This document shows positions 33,690-44,736 of a stretch of DNA of 64,000 nt, in pieces. Position 1 is the stretch's first letter, and every line of letters starts with the position of its first letter. The position numbers were made by a program, and so were the translations under genes. A model generated the notes under the pieces. It had not been told where the DNA came from and ran no database searches. It saw only the letters and a program-made list of their open reading frames with translations. Location of the stretch: assembly GCA_019279435.1 (NCBI GenBank), contig JAAALK010000283.1, positions 56,897,700 through 56,961,699 on the forward strand. The letters are read 5' to 3'. This stretch comes from Zizania palustris (Eukaryota > Streptophyta > Magnoliopsida > Poales > Poaceae).

Positions 33690-34690
33690 TGAATATTTGG
33701 TTCACTCCAATCTCTTATGAGAGAACATAATACGAGAGTGAAGAGAGCTCTAGAGTACATTATTGAACTATCCATCTATTTATATTAGGAAATGAGTTAG
33801 ATTCATTTAATACAAAAGTCATCTGGTTAATTTTGCTCTTCTATCACACACGTGTTAACAACATTAACCAGATTGTCATGAGTATGTATTGCAGTTTCAC
33901 GTTTTGTTTATTCTAGCTCTTTGAAGAATCCTCCCAAAAAAGAAGCTAAGAAATTGTGCATGCATGCTTACTAAATTAATGGTGTGCCTACCTCTTATTC
34001 ATGCAATCCGGCGACTTAACGGGAATCAAGCGGCAGCTAATTAAAGATGTCCGGCCAGCTTAATTGCTTCACATTGTCCTCATCATGTTTACGTTTGATG
34101 CATGCACGGAACACATTCAAAGCTTACTGGCCATATATGGGCTAATTATGTAAGCTGTGAAAGATTTATATATCACACTTATGATAACAATTTGACACAC
34201 TTATGATAGAAACTTTTTATTTATGCTATTGCAGTTTACATGTGTCCCAAGATAGATATATTATTGTAAGCTTATGTTAGAAGTGGTAATATAATGTGCT
34301 ACAACTCAGCATTTATAAAATTTTAGATCAAAAACATATCTAAAAACCAACCCCAACCTTTTTTGGACCGATCCTTAGAATTCGTAGGCTAAAAAAAAAT
34401 TGGGATTTTGGCCTGTTTTCATGTGTAGCAGCATCTTGCAAAATAGTTATTCAGTAATATTAATGCAAGATCAACACACGAACATCTCTTCATAATATAA
34501 TGCTAATAATGCTAGAGGACCGATCTCTCGAAAAAGCCTGATTGCCAAACACTGTCGTCGCTTTTTAGAATCCCATAATTTGTAGTTGCTTTCTCCCCAC
34601 AAGTTGAACAAGCTGCTTTTGAATAATCCTAAACCCAAACAAAAAGGCCCTTGATCCATCAAAAGTCAGCTTATTAGCTGATCGGTTGGA
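33690..34690. repeat. Array flank copy S4
   Basis: Flank copy with TTTGGTTCACTCCAATCTCT near 33697, uninterrupted AAGCTAAGAAATTGTGCATG near 33940, and AATCATAATTTGTAGT-type words before the RING pseudogene. It serves as the empty-site reference for insertions in S1 and S5. Confidence 0.7.
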
Positions 34691-34723
34691 TCCCTCGGCG
34701 TGCGGTGCCCCGACCACTAGCTT

Positions 34724-35216
34724 CTAGCATGGATCAAGCTTTGACCGGCACAACGGACACATCCAGCCGTGCGCGACCAGCAGCCACTGGTCGATGTACT
34801 CCGCGTGGTAGTCGTGCATGCACGCCGGTAGCCGCCTCACTATCTCCTTGTCCTGCAACGCGCCGAGGCACACCGCGCACTCGCGCCCGCCACCGGCCGC
34901 TTCCGTCGCGTCGTCACGCCACCACCGTGTGGCCCGTCGTCGGACCTGCCATCGTAAGTGAAGGCCGCCGGGAGGATCTCCGAAGGCAATGTCTCACTGG
35001 ACGTGCCAGAACAGTGGCCTAGCCACGGACGCGTGGAGCTGGAGTCTGTACGGTCTCTGCACAGACGACAGAGAAGTAGAAGGCAAATGCTATGACGATG
35101 ATGAAGGTGGAGAAGAGGATAGACAGAAAGACGGCGGTCGAAGCAATCAATACGTGTGGTGGCGAGCCTGGCGACGGCGGCGACGGCTGGTTGCTACTCG
35201 GAAAAACGTTGTCCAT
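34724..35216 (-). pseudogene. RING-H2 (ATL-type) pseudogene copy 1
   Basis: From an ATG at 35216 the frame gives a Pro-rich N terminus and a membrane helix (STAVFLSILFSTFIIVIAFA), then stops at TAG near 35021. Beyond the stop the same frame is conserved (SSETLPSEILPAAFTYDG). The RING follows in another frame: ECAVCLGALQDKEIVRRLPA then CMHDYHAEYIDQWLL and CPLCRSKLDPC. Lesions are the stop, one frameshift, and a Tyr in place of the sixth zinc ligand (HAEC to HAEY). Membrane RING-H2 proteins of this layout are E3 ubiquitin ligases. Confidence 0.85.
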
Positions 35217-35249
35217 GCTTGGACCTATAGTAGGTGCAGCAGCTAACTA

Positions 35250-36620
35250 GGTGTGGTGTTCAGAGCTCGATGAGATTACACTGCCTATTTAACTAGTGCT
35301 GATTTTGAATAAAAAATATAATTCTTTGTGAAACATATAGCTGCAAACAATTCTTTCTCCGGTTATGCATTGACTATATGTTATTGTTAAGTGAAGTCTG
35401 AAGCGAATTGCGGTCATGTCTAATGACATGTATACATTTAAGTAATGTAATTAATGTATTTATATGAGAGCTATTGCCTCAATCAGTTCAATTCAGTCTC
35501 TTTCATTTTTGAGATTTGCAAACTAAAAAATATATATCCAAATGTTTACATGCATAAGTTTCTTGGAATAGATGATTTTGTTGATTTGTCAATATATTAT
35601 TATATACAGAGGAAATTTTATGTGGTGTAGGTCAAACATGTTAATTTTTGCTAGAATGTCGTGATATATTTTACACACCTCTTATCTTTTAATTCATATT
35701 TCTTATTATTATAAGAGGATTTGGTCACATTTATCATTAATTTATCATTTAAAGTTTAACTTAGACATGACAGGATCTACAAATATTGTACTACTACCAT
35801 AATTCAACTAATATAATGAGACAAGTACATATGATAACTAAGATGCGAAAGAGCATTCAAACACTTCTTGACTGGAGATCGGTGCTTAGTCAGTTACTCC
35901 TGCATAGCTCGTGCCATGACCAAGCTGCATGCATGCCCCCTAAACTTTTTTAATTTGTTTCGGTGTGAGAACGTAGTGTATGCATATAGTTAGTGGTTGA
36001 CTAAGCAGCTGTTGCTAGAGTGATTTGATTCCGAAATTAATCCCACACTCTTTGTTGCTACGACTACATGCATGATGAGGCCAGTTCACTGATCAGAGTC
36101 ACCAGCCGCAAATTTAGAATCTAAGTAAAAATAAGTAATGATCGATGAACCATCTACGAATCAAAAAGTTTGATCTGTACACGACCATGCATGCACGGTG
36201 GTACGAAAATGCTTCTTCAGATGCCAGCTTTATTTCCGGATCTCCTTAATGATAGAGAAACGACCTTTCAGCGACAGAAGTTTTGGTTTGTTTCAATTTG
36301 ATGTGAAGACTTATGCATGTAGGTATTGTTTGACCAAATAATGGTTGCTCGTGTGATCTGACCCTGAAATTAATGTTGCACTTTTTGCTGCTATGACTGT
36401 ACAACATGCACTGAGTCTACTGTCGCCAAAACCATCGCACACAACATTTTCCTCCAAGTTTTATAGAATATAGTGATATATTCCGATGTCTCATGGAGCG
36501 AGGCTATCAATGTTCCATGTAAAGCTGAACAAGTTGCTTTTGAATAATCCTAAACCCAAACAAAAGGGCCCTTGATCCATACAAAGCCATCTTAAACCAG
36601 CAACTGATCGGCTGGATCCC
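35250..36620. other. Downstream flank of RING copy 1 and spacer
   Basis: 35250-35650 is shared with the flank after RING copy 3 (40680-41100). 35700-36470 is AT-rich, with no gene recognised. GATATATTCCGATGTCTCAT at 36476 recurs at 36977, marking a roughly 500-bp duplication around RING copy 2. Confidence 0.5.
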
Positions 36621-36649
36621 TCGGCGTGCGGTGCCCTGGCCAACAGCTT

Positions 36650-36950
36650 CTAGCATGGATCAAGCTTTGACTGGCACAACGGGCACGTCCGGCCGTTCAC
36701 GACCAGCAACCACCGGTCGATGCACTCAGCGTGGTAGACATGCATGCACATCGGCGGCCGCCTCACCATCTCCCTGTCCCGCAACGCGCCGAGGCACACT
36801 GCGCCACCACCGTGTGGCCCATCGTCGGAGCTGCCATCGTAAGCGAAGGCCATCGGGAGGGTCTCGACAGGCAACATCTCACTGGACACGCCAGAACAGC
36901 GGCCTAGCCACGGGCGCGTGGAGCCGTGGAGCCGGAGTTCGAGTCCAAGT
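36650..36950 (-). pseudogene. RING-H2 (ATL-type) pseudogene copy 2, truncated
   Basis: Only the part from MSSEMLPVETLPMAFAYDG through the RING remains; the membrane helix is cut off at about 36955. The RING keeps CMHVYHAECIDRWLL and CPLCQSKLDPC, but the first zinc Cys is gone because a deletion joins GGG directly to AVCLGALRDREMV. It cannot form a complete RING-H2. Confidence 0.85.
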
Positions 36951-37089
36951 CCGAGCGGAAGATTATATTTTTTCTGATATATTCCGATGTCTCATGGAGT
37001 GAGGCTATCAAAGTTCCATGTAAAGATTATATTTTTTCTGAATCGAGCTGACTGTGTGTTCAATGTTTTTGAGCTAATTCATCATGTAG

Positions 37090-37250
37090 CTGCTTCAACG
37101 ACGTCGTTGTGGTCACAGATCTCGGTCGGTAGACCTAGACCGTCAATGAGACATCATAGATTAGACATAAACTTATTGTTGTAGAACTGGTGGTACTCAG
37201 CGAAATCCTTGACTTTGAGGTTGCCATGCTTGTCGACAAGGAGGTTCTAA
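37090..37250 (-). pseudogene. CIPK pseudogene fragment E: catalytic-loop piece joined to tail
   Basis: The minus strand gives NLLVDKHGNLKVKDF immediately followed by AEYHQFYNNKFMSNL, a stop, then CLIDGLGLPTEICDHND. It has the same junction of kinase loop and C-terminal tail as fragment D (33520-33685), but with an uninterrupted HGNLKVKDF. It is followed by flank copy S5. Confidence 0.7.
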
Positions 37251-37254
37251 TAGC

Positions 37255-37524
37255 TCATGCAATTGTTTGGTTTACTCCAATCTCTTATGAGAGAACATGG
37301 TATGAGAGGGAAGACAGCTTTGGACTATATTATTGAACTATATATCCATCTATTTATATTAGGAAATGAATTAGATTCATTTAGTATAAAAAGTCATGTA
37401 GTTTTGCTCTTCTGCCATGCACATGTTAACAATGTTAACCAGATTATCATGAGTATGCATGCAGAATTGCAGTTTCACGTTTTGTTCATTCTAGCTCTTT
37501 GATCTTTCCAAAGAAGCAACTAAG
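37255..37524. repeat. Array flank copy S5, first part
   Basis: Flank copy (TTTGGTTTACTCCAATCTCT) that breaks off at CAACTAAG (37517-37524) because of the insertion at 37525-39655. It resumes at 39656. Confidence 0.75.
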
Positions 37525-38170
37525 AGCAAGGATAATAATTTAGTCTGGTGTTGGTTAAATATATGTGCCATGTCATATAAAGTCAATCATATAGTCAACT
37601 CATATAATAACTTGGCTATTAGATTGGCTAAAAGAAAAGCAACATTTAATATACAATTATTCAATGAATCTATGTGCATACTATCAATTGTGTTTTATAT
37701 TTTTGCGGTCACTTATGAAACAATACATGATAAAATCATACAAAATGAAAGGTTATAACTTATGCAAATTATACAAATTTTGTAAAAAAAATCATTTTTA
37801 TCTCTTTTTTCTTTTTTCCCTTTCCTTTTTCTCTCCCTTTTTATTTCTTCCTCTCTCTCTTTACCCTAGTTACTGGTCTCCTGCGCCGACTGCTTCTCTC
37901 CACTTCTTCTCCCTCCCAGCTCTCCTCCGTTTTCTCCTGCCTCAGCCCTCCTCCTCCCATAGGTGACGACGGACGGCGGACGACGGGTGGCCTGGCGTGG
38001 ACAGGATGCAGAGGGGATTCACTGTGTGCTGTTAATCACCGTTGAAGACTAGGAACGGACAAAATGGCCTCGATAGCTGTGATTAAGCCGGGTGACTGCT
38101 TGGATGCCCGTTCTTTTCTCACTCCACCTCAGATTTTTCTAACGTGGACTAGTATTTAGCTTGTTGATTA

Positions 38171-38515
38171 GGCTATTCACAACGGGGTTTCATGGTATTA
38201 ATTACCATGACACATCAGATTTTTTACTGACATGACATTCAATTAATGAGTGAAGAGAAGGAAGTAGTGTCATCACCATGACATGGTGCTAACCCGTTTC
38301 CAAGACGGATGAAACGAAATAAAACGCTCACTGAGAACCAAATCATTTTATCATAGAGAGAGTATTTCATGAGAGCTAGTTTCATTTAATTACACGGGTT
38401 AGCCTAGGAAATAGTGAAATGAAACTCTCCATTGAGAGAGTGTATTTCATTTAGTTGCAAAGCTGATGTGGACTTATATGAACCAGTGTTATGAAACCTA
38501 CCACTGTAAAAAGCC
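38171..38515. mobile_element. Tourist-like MITE (345 bp), TTA duplication
   Basis: Ends are GGCTATTCACAACGGGGTTT and, inward from the right, GGCTTTTTACAGTGGTAGGT. TTA lies at 38168-38170 and 38516-38518. Same family, opposite orientation, as the element at 44737. Confidence 0.85.
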
Positions 38516-38528
38516 TTAGGACTTATTA

Positions 38529-39644
38529 GGGCATGTGCAACCCTGAGACCATGGACCGGTTTTCCAAATATAAGAAACAGTTAAGAGACTGCACAGTACA
38601 ATGGATTGTCTCTAGACGTCATCTCTTATTAAATGTATCCTGTGTAGTTGAATTTAATACTATTGGATCTGTTGCGCATGAGTGGAGGAGCAAGTAGTAT
38701 GGCAAGGAGATGGAATCAAACCTCACTATTGCACACCGGATCAACGAAGAGACGAGCACCTCGTACAACCAGAGCTGCTGCGGTGTCCTACGCATTGAGC
38801 GATGAGCCAGAGATGGGCTCTCCACCAAGAGACCGATGGGAGACAAATTTGCAAAAACCACCCTAGAGACGGCTGTAGAGACGCAGGCCCGGGCACATGC
38901 ATGTGCAGGCTGTTCGATGGAACAGGGCCCCAGTTTAGATAGGCTCATAATATATTATTTTTTACGGCATCATTAGAAGCCCATCATTTGAACAATACCA
39001 AGGTTATCAAAAAATGTTTGGTTTCTTATTTACTTCTGAAACATTGCAGCCATTGGATAATGAGAGTCTAAAGTCCTCTTGTGATAATCTAGAGGCTGCC
39101 CTTAAAAAGGATGAAAAATCTGATATTAATGCCAATGAATTGTATGCAGAGTTGAAGTTTCTCCAAAATTTCATTCCACAAGAAAATATGGGACCTTTGG
39201 AAATTCTAAAGTTTCTAAAGCGACATAATTATTTTCCTAATGCAAGTATTGCATATAGAGTTCTATTCACATCAGTGGAACGAAGCTTTGAAGCTATTGA
39301 AGTCATATTTGCGTCCTACAATGTTACAACAAAGACTTACTGATTTGGCCTAGATATCACTTTAGAGTGAACTATCGGAGAAGATTGAATATGAACGTAT
39401 TATTGAAGAATTCATTTTAAGGAACACCAAAAGAATGAAGTTGTTCAAATAAATATGATACAACAAAGCGTTGAATAGGTATGTTTCCTTTTCCATGGCT
39501 ATGTAAACCATTATAACATATATATTATTACTATATTTTATTTTTCCTAAGGATATAGGCCACAATTTAAAATTACGTACAGGACCTCGGATTATGACGG
39601 CCCGGCCTTAAGAGACGGTACATTTAATGGGGTTGTACACGTCC
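38529..39644. mobile_element. Possible hAT-derived element enclosing the hAT fragment
   Basis: The left GGGCATGTGCAACCC and, read inward, the right GGACGTGTACAACCCC are similar inverted ends. Right-end words (TTAAGAGACGGTACATTTAA) also resemble the left interior. An 8-bp duplication is not evident. Confidence 0.4.
39014..39452 (+). pseudogene. hAT transposase, C-terminal dimerisation fragment
   Basis: One frame reads ESLKSSCDNLEAALKKDEKS, YAELKFLQNFIPQENMGPLE, LKFLKRHNYFPNASIAYRVL and SVERSFEAIEV, the hAT C-terminal dimerisation region of TTF-type zinc-finger transposases. The expected connection to ERSFSKLKLIKS-type sequence is altered. After stops near 39340 a second frame gives SELSEKIEYERIIEEFILRN and TKRMKLFK ending at TAA 39450-39452, the normal C terminus of the family. 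Only the last part of the protein is present. Confidence 0.8.
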
Positions 39645-39655
39645 TTATACTTGCT

Positions 39656-40130
39656 CTAAGAAACCGTGCATGCATGCTTACTAAATTAATTAAATTAATG
39701 GTGTGCCTGCCTCTTATTCATGTCCGGCCGATGACTTTTAACTCGATCAAGCGACAGGTAATTAAAGCTGGTCGGGCAGCTTAATTGCTTCACATATATT
39801 GCTCTCGTCATGTTTATGTTTGATGCATGGACTGAACACATTCAAAGCGTACTGGCCATATATGGGCTAATATAATTATGTAAGCTGTGAAAGCTTTATA
39901 TATCACACTTATGATAACAACTTGACACATTCATAATGCTAGAGGGCCAATCTCTGAAAAAACCTGATTACCAAACACCGTCGTCGCTTTTTAGAATCCC
40001 ATAATGTGTAGCTGCTTTCTCACCACAAGCTGAACAAGCTGCTTTTGAATAATCCTAAACCCAAACAAAAGGGCCCTTGATCCATACAAAGTCAGCTTAA
40101 ACCGGCAGCTGATCGGCTGGATCCCTCGGC
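39656..40130. repeat. Array flank copy S5, second part
   Basis: Continues the flank copy split at 37524 (AAACCGTGCATGCATGCTTA onward) and runs into RING copy 3, with the same order as S4 to RING copy 1. Confidence 0.7.
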
Positions 40131-40154
40131 GTGCGGTGCCCCGGCCACCAGCTT

Positions 40155-40632
40155 CTAGCATGGATCAAGCTTTGACTGGCACAACGGACACGTCCGGCCG
40201 TGCACGGCCAGCAGCCACCGGTCGATGCACTCAGCAGCGTGGTAGACATGCATGCACGCCGGCGGCCGCCTCACCATCTCCCTGTCCCGCAACGCGCCGA
40301 GGCACACTGCACCACCACCGTGTGGCCCGTCGTCGGAGCTGCCATCGTAAGCGAAGGCCATCGGGAGGGTCTCGACAGGCAACATCTCACTGGACACGCC
40401 AGAACAGCGGCCTAGCCATGGACGCGTGGAGCCGGAGTTAGAGTCCGACTGTCCGAGTCCGAGCGGGTACGGTATCTGCACAGACGGCAAAAGTAAAAGG
40501 CGAACGCCGGTGATGAAGGTGGAGAAGAGGATAGACAGGAAGATGGCGGTCGAAGCGATCAATACTGTGTGGTGGCGAGCCTGGCGGCGGCGGCGGCGTT
40601 GGCTGGTTGCTACTCAGAAAAACGCTGGCCAT
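40155..40632 (-). pseudogene. RING-H2 (ATL-type) pseudogene copy 3
   Basis: The ATG at 40632 begins MASVFLSSNQPTPPPP. A frameshift near PGSPPH then moves the coding frame to IASTAIFLSILFSTFITGVR (membrane helix), continuing through MLPVETLPMAFAYDG to the RING. As in copy 2 the first zinc Cys is lost (GGGAVCLGALRDREMV). The HxxH spacing is also changed by an extra Ala (YHAAECIDRWLL). The end CPLCQSKLDPC is shared. Not functional. Confidence 0.85.
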
Positions 40633-40679
40633 GCTTTGGACCTATAGTAGGTGTAGCAACTAACTAGCTGTGGTGTTCA

Positions 40680-41605
40680 GAGCTCGATGAGATTACACGT
40701 CTATTTAATTTGTGCTGATTTTGGATAAAAAATATAATTCATTGCGAAACATATAGCTGCAAATGATTTCTTTCTTCAGTTATGCATTAACTATGTTATC
40801 GTTAAGTGAAGTCACAAGCGAATTGAGGTCATGTCTGACCTAATCTGTGACATGTACACAATTAAGTAACGTAATATATGTATATATATGAGAGCTACTA
40901 TGGTCTCAATAAGTTCACTTTGTATATCTCTGTTAATACCCCTTCAATTCACGTCTCTTTCGTGTTTGAGATTTGCAAATTGAAATATATATAATCTAAA
41001 TGTTTCCATGCACAAGTTTGTTGGAATAGATAATTTCGGTGCTCTACCAATATATTATTATATACAGAGGAAATTTTACTTGGTGTAGGTCAAACATGTT
41101 AATCATGCTAGCTTGATGCACAAGTATATAATATATAACACCATAATTTAGTTTTTTTGAACAATACTAATTTGATAATAGAGTAAGATAACAAAAGATA
41201 TACACTCAGCAAACAAACGTTTTCCGGTAGTGACCAAGATATTACTGTGGTACCTCGTTTTCTACACAAACCACTGCATCTTTCCCCTTCACCCCTATTG
41301 AAGGTCTTTTTTTAATTAATTGTATTATGTTTCCTACCAACAATACCAACAACAATAGTGGCTGCTTTTTTATAAACATAGAGAATTTTAGGTACGAAAA
41401 AAACAACTCATATTTTTTGCAATTGAAATTTTTTCCAAATGTAATGCACAATGCAATTATACGAGAACAATGCAATACATATCTTAGAGAAAACTAATTT
41501 AATAGCAATAATGCGATGACGAATTCAAGATATAACAAAAGCACTGCCAACTATTCTAAAATATAGTAGGAAAAATTCTAATCCATCATGCACTCCATTC
41601 AACCG
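40680..41605. repeat. Array unit: RING 3' flank and flank end
   Basis: Matches 35250-35650 and 22096-22440 (AGCTGCAAA, ATTATTATATACAGAGGAAA, GTGTAGGTCAAACATGTTAA), then the end of a flank copy (GGTACCTCGTTTTCTACACA near 41250) that leads into CIPK fragment B, as 23930 leads into fragment A. Confidence 0.7.
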
Positions 41606-41608
41606 CGC

Positions 41609-42405
41609 CGTTGTGGTCGCAGATCTCGGCCACGAGGCATCATAGACCGGGCTTAAGTTCATTATCGCAGAACTGGTGGTACTCAGCGATGTCACCGACT
41701 TTCTTGCTCACCTCGATCATGATGAGCTCTGCGTTAGCTCGAACACCTTGGCGGAGATGGCAAGCACACCCATCTGCCCGTTCTAGGTCGCCTCGATGCT
41801 CACCTGACAGTCCTTGGTTCGAGTCATGAAGCTAACCATTCCGGCGATCTCCTCTAGCTTGGAGGTGATCACGGACACCGACGCGTCAGACACGAACCGC
41901 ATCTTCTCACCGCGCTCCTCGAAGAGGCCAAACAAGTCGAAGCTCGGCGTGGACATGATGATGTCTAACGCGTTCAAGCTCTTGAGCCGTCGCATGCGCG
42001 GTTGGAAGGAAACATTATTGACCATGCACTCGAGCTCGGTTAGAGCCGGTGCAGATGCCGAGGTGTGCATGACCCCTGTACCACGGAGCGTGTGGACGAC
42101 TGAAGAGGAAGATTCTGACGTTGACGGCGAGGGCGGGAACATGTCATCGGAGTCGGAGTCATCCAACTCCAGCTTATCGGAGTCGTTGAGCTTGTGCAGG
42201 CGGTCGTTGTTGTCAACGTAGTAGCTAACCTCCTTGAAGCCCATCTTAAACCACCTCATCTCCATGATCTAGGGTATGCTCATCCAGTGCGCTGGGTCCA
42301 GATGGAGGAGGCGGTGGAGGAGACGGATGAGGTCGATGCTGAACGTCGGCAGGCAGTGGTATTCGGAGCGGCAGATCAAGCGGTAAAGATTGTTGATATT
42401 GTGAT
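41609..42405 (-). pseudogene. CIPK pseudogene fragment B (kinase end, NAF domain, tail)
   Basis: The minus strand gives NNLYRLICRSEYHCLPTFS and DLIRLLHRLLHLDPAHWMS, the same TAG as fragment A, IMEMRWFKMGFKEVSYYVDN, DKLELDDSDSDDMFPPSPS, LNALDIIMSTPSFDLFGLF, MRFVSDASVSVITSKLEEIA, then a private TAG (AAG in copy A) before GQMGVLAISAKVFELA. The tail MIEVSKKVGDIAEYHQFCDN follows in another frame. The linker and NAF block share one open frame here, unlike copy A. N-terminal lobe absent. Confidence 0.87.
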
Positions 42406-43860
42406 CAACACGGATTTTAAATAAGAAGTTATAATAGCTCTTGCAAATGTTTGGTTCACTCCAATCTCTTATTAGAGAACATGGGGTATGAGACAGAGGG
42501 AAGAGCGATCGAGAATATGTTATTGAACTATCCATCTATTTATATTAGGAAAAAGTTACCTGATGCAATAAAGATTCATTTATTACAAAAATTCATCTTG
42601 TTTTGCTCTTCTATCACGCGTTAACAATGACTTAACCATATTGTCATGAGTGTATGCATGCAATATTACAGTTCCACGTTTTGTTCATTTAGCTCTTCGA
42701 TGGATCCTCCCAAAGAAGCAGCTAAGAAACTGTGCATGCATGCTTACTAAATTAATGGTGTGCCTAGCTACCTCTTATTCATGCAATCCGGCCAGCAGCT
42801 TAATTGCTTCACAATATTACCCTCATCATGTTTATGTTTACGTTTGATGCATGCACTGAATACACATTCAAAGTGTACTGGTCATGGGCTAATATAATTG
42901 TGTAAGATATGAATGCTTTATATATCACACTTATGATAACAATTTGACACACTTATGATCAAATTTTTATTTATGATGTTGTAGTTTACATGTGTACCAA
43001 GATATATAAATTGTAATCTTATGTTAGAGGTGGTAATAATGTGCTACGACTCAATAGCCTTTCATGGTCCAACTTAGCGTTTATAAATTTTTAGATCAAA
43101 AACATATCTAAAAATTAACCCCAAACCTTTTTGACCAATCCTTAGAATTTGTAGGCTAAAAAATTGGGAATTTGGCCCGTCCGTGTGTAGCATCTTGCAA
43201 AAAAAATATTCAGAATTATTAATGCAAAATTATCTCTTCATAATGATACTAATACTAGAGGGTATTTAAAACAATTCACTTATTCTATAGGTGTGGTTCA
43301 GCTTGAATGGCTACTAATCTGGTGTGACCAAATAATTTCGCCAAAGGACAATGAGATATCAAAGAAGATTTTCTGATCTTGTTGTTCGTGATAAAACGAA
43401 AAGCGAGCAAACGTCCAAACACTGAATTTGTGGTTGAGGTTATTCTCTGATACAATAATACCGCTATACTTATTTCTTCTAAAGATAGTTTTAGAATAGC
43501 ACCAAGATATTACTGTGGTACCTCGTTTTCTGCACAAACCACTGCATATTTCCCCTTCACCCCTATTGAAGGTCTTTTTTTAATTAATTGTATTATGTTT
43601 CCTACTAACAATACCAACAACAATAGTGGCTGCTTTTTTATAAACATGGGAGAATTTCTGGAACGAAAAAAACAACTCATAGCTTTTGCAATTGAATTTT
43701 TTTCCAAATGTAATGCACGATACAATTATACGAGAACAGTGCAATACATATCTTAGAGAAAACTAATTTAATAGCAATAATGCGATGACAAATTCAAGAT
43801 ATAACAAAATCGCTGCCAACTATTCTAAACTATAGTAGGAGAAATTCTAATCCATCATGC
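42406..43860. repeat. Array flank copy S6
   Basis: Close copy of 25046-26299 and 22810-24280, from AATAAGAAGTTATAATAGCT to GGTACCTCGTTTTCTGCACA and the AATCCATCATGCACT words just before the CIPK tail. Confidence 0.8.
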
Positions 43861-43862
43861 AC

Positions 43863-43985
43863 TACATTTAACCGCGTCGTTGTGGTCATGGATCTCGGCC
43901 ACGAGGTAGCGCAGACCGGGATTCAGTTCATTGTCGCAGAACTGGCGGTACTCTATAATGGAGTTGAGAGCTAGAGCTCTCCCAA
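43863..43985 (-). pseudogene. CIPK pseudogene fragment C (tail only)
   Basis: The minus strand reads IIEYRQFCDNELNPGLRYLV then AEIHDHNDAV, the same tail as in fragments A and B but without an interrupting stop. Upstream it is joined to unrelated sequence (MLIKGMFGRALALNS), not to the NAF region. Confidence 0.7.
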
Positions 43986-44094
43986 ACATACCCTTAATTA
44001 GCATGGATGTCACTATAGAAGTTTCAAAATTTTCAAGATATTGATACTCCATGGTGAACGAGATATTGCTGAATCTTTACGTAGCTGCTGCAAT

Positions 44095-44430
44095 TATTTG
44101 GTTTACTCCAATATTTTATATGAGAGCATGATATGAGAGGTAAGAGAGATCTAGAATACATCGTTGAACTACCCATCCATTTATATTAAGAAATGAGTTA
44201 AGTGGTGTAAAGATTCATTTAGTACAAAAATTAGTCACGCTCTTGTGCTTGCATTCATGCGGTGTGACGTTTCGATCGTTATGGCTAAGCAGCTAAGAAA
44301 CTTTGCATGCTTACTAAATGCATGGTGTGCCCACAGGCCACACCTCTTCATGCAATCAGCGACTTAATTTCTTCGCAATATTTCCCTCACATCATGTTTA
44401 TGTTTGATCACATTCAAACCGGTCATGCAT
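44095..44430. repeat. Array flank copy S7, partial
   Basis: Short flank copy (TTTGGTTTACTCCAATATTT, CATCCATTTATATTAAGAAA, GCATGCTTACTAAATGCATG). It is closer to S1 than to the other copies and is the right-hand edge of the array. Confidence 0.65.
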
Positions 44431-44573
44431 GGGAAGCTGGGAAATAAAGCCTCGTGACAGTTTCAGTAGTCTTGTTGAAGTTATGGCCCTCTCTCTCTCT
44501 GGCTGATGAGATAAGAGGAACAAAACTGAATGCATCCATCATATCCATGGATGTATTCATTTCTCGCGTGTGT

Positions 44574-44600
44574 GTACATATATATATACATATATATATA

Positions 44601-44633
<33 letters not shown>

Positions 44634-44657
44634 ACATATATATACATATATATATAT
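44574..44657. repeat. TA/CATA microsatellite
   Basis: About 80 bp of alternating TATATA and CATATA units. Confidence 0.9.
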
Positions 44658-44736
44658 GACTGCAGTGAGCTTGCTGTCCAACAGTTAAGTCATTGGAGCA
44701 CTAAAATATTTTGCGGCAGTGAACGATGATGAGTTA

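Larger units (their letters stand above)
37525..39655. mobile_element. Composite insertion with AGCAAG-type inverted ends and CTAAG duplication
   Basis: The left end AGCAAGGATAATA and the right end read inward AGCAAGTATAAGGACG match. CTAAG occurs on both sides (37520-37524 and 39656-39660). Other flank copies (33940) have a single CTAAG at this place. It carries a CT-rich tract (37800-37960), a Tourist MITE and a hAT fragment. Superfamily not assigned. Confidence 0.6.

Noticed and set aside
44423..44729. Tyr/Ile-rich open frames at 44.5 kb
   Set aside because: Produced by the TA/CATA microsatellite.
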